Below, one piece after another: positions 50,901-62,900 of a DNA stretch of 64,000 bases (position 1 is its first letter; every line of letters begins with the position of its first letter). The DNA comes from Candidatus Omnitrophota bacterium (GTDB taxonomy: Bacteria; Omnitrophota; Gorgyraeia; JAUYCX01). The stretch spans positions 1 to 64,000 of the forward strand of contig JAUYCX010000119.1 in the NCBI GenBank assembly GCA_030692045.1, read 5' to 3'. The notes under the pieces were generated by a model. That model was not told the DNA's origin, ran no database searches, and worked only from the letters and a program-made list of their open reading frames with translations. The position numbers and the translations under genes are program-made.

Positions 50901-53900
50901 TATATGCCGGATGGCAGGATTAGCGGCAACATTCACAATTTTGATGTTATCACCCAGCAACGTGTTACGCAGGCAAAAGCGCTTATGGCTTCAGGCAAGC
51001 GTATTATTGATGAGAGAATGTTTCAAGATGCCTTTCCAGGATTGGATGCGAGTAAGATTACTCAAGAAGGCGACAAACTATTTTATAAAGCGGGAGACAA
51101 ACCCAGAGAAATTGGCTCTATTAAGCAGGGCAAAGACGGCGCAACTTATATTCAGCCTTTTGGCATAGGAACCAGAGGCTATGATATGACAGGCATAATT
51201 CCAGAGGAGACTGCGCAAGGCTTAGAAAATCTCGGTAAAGATTTTAATAGAAAATTAGTTGAGAATGCCGAGGTGATTGTTCCGGTTGTCGCATTAAATG
51301 GCCAACTAATTGAGAATAGTGATATTGTAACCCTTCACTCAGGATTAGCCTTATTTACTAACCCGCAAGAAGCAGTGCCTTATCTAACTCCTGAAGGAGA
51401 TATGCCGCTTAGACTATCAGATTGTTTCTACCAGAAAGCTCGCAAGGGTTATGAGGAGCTCAGGCCTGCTTTAAGAACAATGCAAGACCTCTTTGCTGAC
51501 ATAGGACTTTTAGGGGAGCAAAAGAAAGATACTTCTTCTAAATACGCAACACTAAGAATAGCAATAAATAACTACCTTACCCAAGACGCAGATTTTAATA
51601 GCCTCTCAAAATCTGGTTTGGTGGATATCACGGGAAATGTTTATACCAGCCGTCTCCGGTCAGAAGGTATTGCACCTTTAAGAACAGCTCCCCTTACTAC
51701 GGGTGTAATGCGGTTTAATCCAAATACGGATACAGTGTATTTGGGAGTGCAGGCGCAATTAGGAGGCAAGGCACAAGGAAGTCTTTATTTGTCCCCTGAA
51801 TTTACCAACGTAGACCCTGGTTTAATGTTAGGATTACAGACCTATAAAAATTATGACCAGGGCTTGATGCGCAGTATTGCTCCGCAAGAACAAAAGCCCC
51901 AGGACCAATCTGCCCCAGAAAAGTCTAATCAGCGCGGTTTTGATATGGACATCTCTCCTTTTAGGTCAGCCACACACTTAACCGGCTTGACTTCACAGCA
52001 AGGCGCTGTTTTAGCTAACCAAGGCACCTTGGAATACCTGCATTTTGGCCAGAAACTGCATAAGAATTTTGGTCAGGGCACAATTATTGAGGGCGAGATT
52101 GAAACCCCTCATGTCGTGGTTCCAGGCGCTGAGACATCTGCCGATGGTACGTTTAAGGTTACAGAGATTCACACTGCTGATAAATTTAAAGGTATGATGA
52201 TGTTTGGCGGTAGAGAGCGCGGTGGCATTGCCACAATCGGTGAAGGGTTCACTAAGACAAACTCTGAGCCATCAATCTCACTCATTGCCAGAGGATACGC
52301 TGGAGGTCTGGTTATTGCCAAGGTAGTGGCAGAACTAAAAGACTTAGGTCAGTATAATGTCAATACTACCTTAGGCAACAAGATTAGTGGCAATGAAAGA
52401 ATATTTTTCTTAAAAGACACAAAACAGGCAAAAGGAAGAATGGCAGCTGGCATTGCCGGCGAAGGACAGAGATTAGAAACCGGAACAGTTGGATTAGGCT
52501 TTGAACCCATCAAGGACTCAAAAGGCAAGGACTTAAAAGGCGCCTACGGCTTGAAAGGCGAAGGCACAGGTGTGGCTCTCTGGGATTTTAGTAGTTTATT
52601 ACCCCTTGAGGGCTCAGGGACTCAGGGAGAAAAAATGAATCGCAATGTGCGTGGCTTCATTGCAGAAACCGCAGCCAAGAAAGGTAAAGTATTTTATGAT
52701 GAAGTAGTCCCCAAATATATCCCCTATTATGGCTTATTTTCCAATGGCCCAATAAAAGGATTAGACTTTGGTCCTAATCTTTCTGTCTATGCACCAGACA
52801 AGAATCTTAGTCAGTGGGACATTGGACTAATTCAGCGCACATTAAATATCAATGAACAGGGTATCTCTGAAATTGGAAATATAAACGTTAGTTCTGCCAC
52901 ACTAAGCAATTTAAGAAATAATACACCTCTACACACCCGAGAGGTTATTAGCCAAGAGGAATGGGACAAAAAAGAATTACAAGAGCCAGGATTAAAAGAG
53001 ACGCTGCGCGACAACAATAATTTCCGTTTTGGCAGAAACCTACTAATTAATGACATTGGTCCTGGCACAAAGATGCTGGTTGTGCCAAAAGGAAGAGGTG
53101 CGCCCAATGAGTTCCACATTGATTTCTTTAAAGAGGTAAATGATGGCCAAATAATTCCCGGCAGAAAATTCTGGGTAGAAAATAAAGGTCAAGGCATTCT
53201 TTCCTTTGATATCTTAAAAGAAGATTTAGATAATTTCAAGATGGCAGGCCTGAAAGCAGATTCTAAGAAGCCAGATTACTTACTCTATAATGATTGGCAT
53301 GCTTATATGTCAAAGCCGGCAATGACACGTTACATTGGCTCAGGTCTTTATTACGGTGTGAAGGCTTATCTTAATGAACATCCCAAACAAAAAGTAGAAG
53401 ATGTTATGAAAGATGTCTTAACCGACACCTTTAAAAATTTACGCTTAAATGGACACACTTTAGATAGTCAAACTTTAGATAACTTAACTTCTATTGTTTC
53501 CCAGTTGTTTGATTCAAAGGTCAGCCAGAAAAATAGAGATACACTTTTAGCTTCATTAGGCGAAGAAATTGCTAAGATTTCAGGATTAGATAAAAACCCG
53601 TTTTTGTTAGCACAGGTATATGAAAAACTGCAGCCAGTGATGGATGCAGAGGGAAAAGTTGACCATTATCGCATTACCGCAGGTGTTGAAGGTTACAAAG
53701 AGCTTACTGCTACTTATGATGTGCGATATGAAGATTTACCTACTGTAAAAAAAGATGGAACACCTTTAGGCGGAAGCACACCTTATATCCTTGCCGGCCA
53801 GCGTTTTGCTGCACCATCTGTTCAAGGAGTGATGTCAGGTTTTAAAAGCGATAAGCCAGATGAGCAACTTACGCCATCGTCAGACCCAACCGAGCCATTA

Positions 53901-56900
53901 GAACGAGTAAATGCCACAGCCGAATTAGACTACCTGGGAACAAATTCTAAGGAAGGCATAATAATTGATACTCCCTGGATGTCTCAAGTGAGTGTAGGTG
54001 CAGGTCCTGATGGTAAACCAGTTATTCGTCTGTTTGGTTTACAGGATGATACCTTTAACCTTGAACATTATGAAATTGGAAAAGGCGGTGCCTATTATGG
54101 CTGGGGCGGCGGGATTTTAAGAGACTGGTCTGGAGGTTCAAAAATAGATTTTGTCAAACAAAAGGGCGAAGATGGTAAGGAACAATATGTTCCGATAATT
54201 AGGGATGGTGGTATTAAGAATGGCGGTCAGTTTAGGCCAGTATTTGCCAATGAGCTGGGTATTGTGGATAGGAAGATAGATGTGGATAGTGAGACAGAAG
54301 CAAATGGCACTTTAGCCCTGCTTTATGGAAACAAGGGTTGGTGGAAAGCTGATGTCAAAGAAGAAAATGGCAAAGAATATAATACCTTTACTCCTTTAGG
54401 TCTTCTTTTATTTACAACCAGTCCTGATTTAATCCAGTCTGGTCATATTGCCAGTGTTTCTGACTTATATGGAGTCAAAGATTATTTAGCCGGTAGTTCA
54501 AATCAGTTTAATTTTGAGAAGGGTAGTGCGCGCTGGAATGAAAAAGCAGGTATTACATTATCCTTTACAAATCCTAATTTTGGCGATGGCAAACGTTTTG
54601 ATGTTTTGCTTCACGGCACCAAGAACAAGCCATCCCCAGAAGCAAGTTCAGATAGTCAACCTCAAGTAGTTAATGATTTAGTGGGAACTTATAATAAGGA
54701 TAATAAAGGTCCTGCACAAGTTGATTATCGCAATGTTGAGGTAGCTAAAACAGAATTTCCCGACGCAGAAGAGGGTTCAATTAAAAACTTTGCCACAGCA
54801 GAGATTGCCAAAGAAGGTCTGGCTCTACAGCCATTCCAAACAGTTGCTACTTCTGCCTGGGGTTTGCCAGGGGTTGCCAGCTTAGCCACTGTTTCAGCTG
54901 GTCTAAATACTTTATCTCTGACACATAATCTAAAAATTCAGAAGGGTAGTGTTTATATCTCGCCTCAGGGAGAACAGGTTTTTGGAAAAGATACATTTGC
55001 ATATCAAACACTAAAGCTAACTGAAATCCCTAAGGATATTCAGAAAAAAGTAAATTATTTAGCTGAGCATACAGGCTTAGGAAAGCCTAAAAACTTAGAA
55101 GGCGAGGTTACCCTGTATGGCCAATTTGTAATAACTGATAAGGGTAGTAGTTTTGTTCCATTTTCTTCTGACTTCAATATTTCTTCTCTGGGGAAAAATG
55201 GAGAAAGGCATAAATTTTATATTCGAAAAGATTCTGAAGGCCGCATACGTTCTTTTGATATTCCTTCTATTACCGATGAAATGCCTGAGGCAAAAAAGAG
55301 ATTAGAAAGCCTGCAAATGACAGCCTGGAGTGGGCGCGCTACAAAAGACTTGCTTAGCGGGATTTTAAACTCACCTACAATTCTTGCAGCCTCAGTTTTG
55401 ATTCCTCCTCTTTCTGGGGCAAGAACTTTAGGAATAGCCCGTTCAGGAGTTTCAGCAGCATCAAAATCATCAATATGGCTGCGACTAACCTCAAGAATAT
55501 GGACAAAGGTGTTAGGAAAACCTTGGGGTGCAGTGGGCTTTGCCAACGCAGGAAGAGCTGCTAAGGCATTGGGCATTGCTAAGGTAATAGGTAGAGTTGC
55601 AGGTTATACAGCAATTACTACTGGGACAAGTGCAGTAGGAGCCTATCACTGGGATAAACATTTATTAAAAGATGCACATTTAGAGAAAAATATAGAAGCT
55701 CAGCTAAGAGAAAAAGGTAAGCAAAATATTTATAACCCCTCTGCGGTAAAATCCTTCTTTAAAGGTACATTTTTAACTCCTGGCAGGAATTTATTACGTA
55801 CCCCCTTCATAGCCAACTGGTTGGGCATTCATAGCCCTAACATTGATGTCTTATCTTCATTTGAGGCATTTAATTTTAATGATTGGGCTTATCAGCAAGG
55901 TTTATTAGGTTTGCCCTTATCTTACTCTGCAGGTGCTTTACGAAGCTGGCTAAGCGTAGCCACATTTTCTTCACAACTTAGCTTTTTATTAAACCCCTTA
56001 GGAACAGGAAAAGAATATTATGCCATGGCAAAAGGTTTAGGCTCTGGAGCGTTACTCGGAGAAGGAGCAAGATTAGTTGACATCGCATATTTATTAGGCC
56101 AGTATTCAGGTGCTAGAACAGGGTTTAAAGGCATAGGCAATAGCTTAGAAAGGGCTCGCTCCACATATCAACTAACAGGCAGATTGTCTGGTTTAATGAC
56201 ACGAACAGAGCAGCTCTTTAAGACCACTCCCAAATTTATGTTTGTAAATACAGCCTTTGGCTTTATGCTTCCACTTTTAAAAGGTGGTGAAGGTATTTCT
56301 CCTGAAACCCTATCCAAGAGTCTAAAGGCAGTGGCTTATCAGATGGATACCATCATCAAGTCTTCTTTTGGTATGGCTTTAACCTCTGAACTTTTAGGCT
56401 TTGCCATAGGCAAAGCAACAAATAGAATTCCACAACTTAATAATTGGTCAACTTGGCAGACAATTGGGTCTGGTGTTGGCTTGACAGGTGTAGGTTATGG
56501 TTTATTACCTTTGTTGGGAAGAAAACTTGATGGCAGGCTTGGTAATGTTGTTTCTGATGCAGGCATATTTATTGGTGGCATAGGTCTTAGCTTAATCACA
56601 AAAGGCATAACCAAAGGTATTGTTGATAGTCGCATTGGTAGAGGATTAATAGCTTTTGAAGATAGGGTAGATAACTGGGGGCGTTTAGCAAAATATCCTA
56701 CAAAGTTAGGTTTGGGTTTGGTCAAATTAGGTGGTAAATCCTTCAAACTTACTGCTAATGCCTTTTCCACAGGCAGCATATGGTATGGTGCTAAAGTAGC
56801 AGGAGTGGATTATCTGATAAGTTATGCCCAATATTGGTTACAAAAAGGCACTCCCCAAGAAATAGCCAAGCCTTCTTATCTGGATAAGTCCGCACCTCAC

Positions 56901-59900
56901 CTTAGAGAAAAATTAGGTTATATTTTTATGACGGGTCTGTTTATTAATGCCTTTTCCAAGTTAGGTAAGGTTGCCACTAAGACATTTCGTCGCATACGCT
57001 CAGAAGAATACAAAGGTATGAGGTCTGTCTTGAGGGAGAGTGGGGATAAGTATTATAAGCAAAATCTAAAGGGTAGCTATGATTTGGGAACCAATATTGC
57101 CCGCACGATTTCAGAAAATAAAACTTTCCAAAAAGTAATGGGCACTGCATTTGCCGGTTCCAAAGGTTTAGGTTATGATTTAGTTTTAAGGGGAACCTTT
57201 GGAAATCTATTTAGGGTAATTGCGACCTTAGGTCCTTCATTAGAATTGTTTTCTTATCTTTCCGGCAAAGCCCTGGTTTCCAAAGACCATAACACTGGTT
57301 TGGAAAATGCCTTGTGGGAAGCATCTTTTGCCGCTTTTGGAAATGAGGATGCATTAAAGAAATATAAAGCAGAAGGATTAATTGGCGAAGATGGAGCTTG
57401 GAGAGAGGCTAAAAAGATACTTGGTAGTTTTGGTAAGTTTGGTTGGGATTCGCAAAAAGAATTTCTCAATAACATCTACAATAACTTTGGAGCTTTAGTT
57501 AATCCTTTGACTAGCAAAGATGGAAGAATAGGTGTGCTTGCCAATTTATTTAAGGTCGGATATTTGTCTGTTGTATTTGGAACACACGATGGCATAAAAC
57601 GTGATGCAAATGGTAGAATAATTTATGATGAAACAACCGGTAAACCAATTGTAGATGAGAACTTAAAAGGATTAGCTAAGGTAACCTCAGTTAAAGAAGC
57701 CTGGAGCAAGCTTTCTTATGTGTTTTGGAATAGAAAGTTTTGGGAGATGCCCATTAGGGCTTGGAATACCCTTGACCGCCAAAGCCTTTTATTCTCCTTT
57801 ACTTTGGCTGTGCTTCAGCCATTTGCTGAGCCAGTTTTGAGTAACATTAAACGCGGGAATTTTGGTAAAGGCTTTGAAGCTACCGGCGAAGGTGTTAAAG
57901 CTAGCTTTGGTTTTGAAGGATTGGGAAAATGGTCTCAGAAAAGCAATGTTTCATCTGCCTCTGGAAGATTAGGGCAAGGTGTAAAGGGATGGATATCTGG
58001 AAACGCCCGTATGACTGTGCAAGGAACAATTGAAGAGGTAAATGAACAGTTTATCCAGATAGCAATTGCACCACTTGCAGGCGGGATTAGTCCTTTATTA
58101 GAAATGGCTCATTTCTCTAAAGAAAGAGCTATGGCTATCCAGCAATTCATTGAAGAGGATGCTGAAGAGTTGGGCTCGCCCAATGGTAGCGATGCAGGAG
58201 CAAAATATAACGCTGGCCGCAATTTCTGGGCAAAGTGGTCATCTGGCAGGCCAGGTGGAAATGAGGCTGTTCTTAGATTATTAAATTCTCCCCACAGAGA
58301 CATTGAAGGCTTTATCTACAGCAGTTACTCTCAGAAAACCCCAGCACGTCAGGCAGTAGAGGACTTACAGGATTATGGTTTATTAGGTTCGCATGGCTTT
58401 ACGCTTTTGGGAAAACAGATAATTAGAGCCCAGGCAGGCCAGAGTTTGCAAGCAGTTGATGTGGCTGGGATAACCCAAAAAGATATAGAAGATTATGTAG
58501 CCTCCAGAACACCTGTAGCTGGAGAGCAGAAGGACATTAGGAAATTCTTTACCTCCAATGGCTTTGTGGATGTGAGTGGAAAGTCAAGGAACCTTACCCC
58601 AGAAGGACAACAAACAGTTGTTGCTTTTGCAGATTTGGCATCTCAAGATGGCAACCCCATTATGAGATTTGTGGATTTACTTTATGGTGCATCTCAAGGA
58701 AAAGGTTTGAATAAAACTGTTGTGCGTGTTAATGGCTCAACATTTGCAGTTGGACAGCTTTTGGAAGTTATGCATAAGCCGGAAAAAGATAAAGCAGGAA
58801 ATCTCACAGGCAGGGCAATTGTGAGTTATGTTAACCTAAGACATCCCAGTTTAATGGGCGATGTAGTGATTGCCAGCGCTGGAAGTGCCAGCAGGCAAAC
58901 AGCGCAGGATTACATTGACTCAGTCAAACAGCAATCAGTGGGTTTGAAACCAGTAGGTTGGATTGGCAAGGAAGGTAAAAAAGGCGCAATTCAAATTATG
59001 GCAATTGATGGTTTAAGAGCACAAACTGACGTAGAAGATTTTGCCTTGCCTGGCAAAAATATTATTTATGTTGATTTAGATTCCTGGGAGGTAGAGGAAT
59101 CTATAGAAACTAACTCTGCCATACAGCATGGCCTTAAAGAATTAGCTCAATGGAATAGAACAGGCAGAACATTAGTCCAAAAAGGAAAGATTGCCTCGCC
59201 AATACAATTATCAGACTGGGCAAAACAACATCCCTTTGATGCTCCCAGATTTCAAGGCTTCGCTCATCAAAATGCACAGGCAATTGCGCCTTTGGCGCAA
59301 TTGCCCTTAGTAGTTACTGGCATTCGCAGAGAATTTGGTAAACACGATGAAATTATTCTTTCCAGTTTAACTGACACCGCATTAGTAGATAGATTAATTG
59401 AGTTAGTGGTAGATACAACGAGCTCTTCTCACGATAAAAAATCCGGCTATGAAAAAGCCAGGGCATTAATGCAAACTCCAGAATTTCAAGGTTTATCTGA
59501 CTATGCAAAACTCCAACGTATTCAAGAAGTAGCCGGAAAATTAGCTGAAAGCAAAGATACGCAAAAGCAAGCCGCTCCTTTCCAAGAAGCATTTGGTTTG
59601 GATTACTTTACAATGATAAGAGCGCAAGGTGTATTTGAAACTGTAAAGGGATTAGATGAAGGTTTAGTTAACAGAGTTAGTTTTGCTGATGCCTTAAATA
59701 TTAGCTTTGCCTCTGGCGCTGGTTTAAGCAGAGGACAGGTCTTAAGAAATACAATCTCTGGTTTGATAACTCAAAAAAGCCCAATTTATCAGGCAATGGA
59801 ATTGCTGAAGTCTCTGCCTTTGACCTATCAGGGAATTAAATCTATTGCCAGAGAAACCGGCTTAAAACCTGAACAAGTGGCGCAACTTTATGATGTAGGA

Positions 59901-62900
59901 ATAAGCAGCCAGAAATTTGAGGCAATGGCTAAGGTTTATAAAGTAGCCAAAAAAATAGACCCCTCATTGAGATTAGTTATGCGTATGCCAGTTGAAAGCT
60001 ATTCTTCAGGCAATTTGCTTAGAGAAATTGTCTCTAAATTAGACCGCAGCGCTTTAGAAAAACAAGGCAGGGCTGATGTATTTGATACCTTAGATAGAAT
60101 TGCCACTGCCTCCCAACAAAGAGCGCCAACTCTTGCAGATGCGCAAACAGTTGCCACTGCAATGAGAATTTCTCCTGCCGAGGTTATTCCTCTATTTACT
60201 TCTGCCCTTCCCCTTGAAATATTGAATAGACGTTACACCAACCTACAAAATTTAGGCATAGATTTATCCCGCACCAGCATAACTGTGGATGATTTAGTTA
60301 GAGGCAGGATAGATTTTGCTAAGAATTCACAAGCGCCTGAATTATCTGCTGCCTGGAATGATTTGCAAAAGACTCCCCCTACTCCTGAAACAATCTTAAG
60401 AATTGCTAATAGGCACAGCATTAGCGAAGAAAAAGTGCTTTTGCTGCATTTTGGCTTAGATTTTGATTGGAGCAATCCTGATATCCAGAGAAATTATCAA
60501 AAAATAGCACAAATAAATAGTGCTTTGGCTAAACGAGAAAGCACAGGTGAAGAATTAAGATATCAAGATGGCTCTGCGTTTAGAGTCAACATTTCCTCAA
60601 TTCATACAGGAAGGTTTGGCTGGCAAACAAACGATGTTCCTTTTGAGTTTAATCTTGATGATATGCTTACTTTGTCAAATGGCAGAGTTATCGTCGGACA
60701 AGATGGAAATCGTCAAGAAATTCCGGTTGTGTGGGGTTTTAATGGTAAAACAAAGGGAGAAAGTCCGCTTAAGGATTTGCTCAGACCAAATACTATTCCT
60801 TTCCACAGAGTTGTTGATTTACAGAAGCATGTCAACAATTTAGGCATTTCGCCAAACGGAATTGGGAAAATTCAGATTGGCATTGGCTCACGGCAAGAAG
60901 CAAGTTTTGCCTTTGGATTAAAGGGCGAAGATGGCGCAAGAATACTTTATCTTCATCCTTCTATTTTAAGAAATCCAGCTCTTACAAAACTTGCCATTGA
61001 TTTTGGTTTTAATGGTCATAATGGTAGAGCCCAGAATATTAAACACACAGCCAAGGCATTATTGAAGTTTAGTCATACTGCTGATAGCAAAGATTTAGGG
61101 ATAAGTAGTATTGATAAATTAAGACAGGGTTTAGAAATAGATTTATCCGCAGGAAGAAAGCATCCTTCCAACACAACCATAAAACAAGCTGTGAGTGTGG
61201 CTGTGGCAATGTTGCCAGGAAAGAGCGCAACTGGTTCAGTAAGTAGAATTGCTGATGAGTTGTATACAGAATTAAGTAGAGCTGATAGCCTCATAAAACT
61301 CAAACCTACAGAAACTGCTCCTGCACCTTCGCCTGCTGCAGCAACTCCTCTGGAGCAAAGGGTAAAAGAAATTATTCAATTAGCCGCAAAGCTTGACCAG
61401 GCGCCTTCTGATACGCCTGCAGGTTTAGAAGAATCGCAGCAAGTCTGGAGAGAGTTTGAGCAATTAGCCCGAGAGAATATGCAGTTAACCCAACAGGCAT
61501 TGGCTTTAGCCGAGGAGCATGTGGGAAATAGGGGGGGGAAAATTTCCTTAGATGTCTTTGGATTGGAATTGGTGAATATGGAGAAAATGCCAGCACCAGT
61601 CCCTGAAGTGCCAGAAGCACCAACTCCTGCACCAGCTCCGACGCCAGCACCACAACCAGCGCCCAGAATTGACCCTATTTTAGCCGCAACTCCGGATGGC
61701 GAGTATCTTCCGATGGGCGGTTTCTGGAGGCTTTGGGCTGGCAGCGGATATTCACCTGCACACGAACAGGGCTGGAAACTGCATGTAGCATTTACTGAAC
61801 AGGATGCGGCTGATGTTCTTTCTGCAGTCTTGCCAATTCTGCAAAGAAATAATATTCCTCATAAAGTTGTAAATGACGTAGAAAAATTGCGAGAAATAAA
61901 TAACCCGACTTCAAGCGGCGAAACCCAGATAGGCAAGAATATTGCAATATATGCTGTAGAGGTTAACGACCCCTCGGATAGAGAGGCTGTGGAACAGGCC
62001 AGGCAAAAAGCACGTGGATTAGCATTAGAGATAGATCAGGCGTTAAGAGGCAGGGGATTTAGAGCCCCTGAAGGCCTTGTCTGGGATGCACAGGGCCAAA
62101 GAGGAGATAAACTTATCTCCGGTGGAGAAAGCGGATTAGTCGGGTATAGATTCGGTTCTTTCAATGATTATAAAGTAATAGACAGGTTTGGAAATGTCCA
62201 GCCAGACGAGCGCGATAGGTATAAATTAGCGCATGGCCTTACAAATGTAACCTTGACTCCTCCTAAGGCACCACAAGCACTAGCTCCAAAAATTCCAGAA
62301 GCACCCACAACACCAGCTCCTGCGCCAATGCCTGCCCTGAGCAGCGTCGAAGGGCCAGCGCCAGCCGATGAATCCTCATCGGTGCGGTCGGTAGAACTTG
62401 ATGGGTCTGAGGTGCTAAGGAAGGTTGTTGATAGAGCGCTAAGGCAGGAAGACTCACCTCCAACAGCTTCAATGCCAGCGCCAGCGCCTCAAGCGCCAGA
62501 AGCGCCACAAACCGCCAAACCACAAAAACCCTCAGGCACTAATGTGGAATTTCTTGGCTTACAAACCTTGTATGAATGGTTAGCTTATTATACAAAATTA
62601 GCTATTTGGAATATAAAGCAGTCTCGTACAGCCAAATCAGAAGTTTCTCCAGCTGCTGCGAAAAAGCCTTCCCCTGCTCCACGTATTATAGGCAAAGCTC
62701 CTGGCCAGCGGTCCCCTGACACCGCGTCGCCGGGTATTCCCCCCGTCATTACCTCACCAGCTGGCTGGAATTGGAACAACTTTATACAAACGGCAAATAA
62801 AGATTTTCTCAAAGAAGGCCAGCGTGTTTTTGTAGAACGCTCCGAATTACCAGAACCCGCTACTGGCGAAGGCATTATTGTCCGGGATGGATTATCTGGC

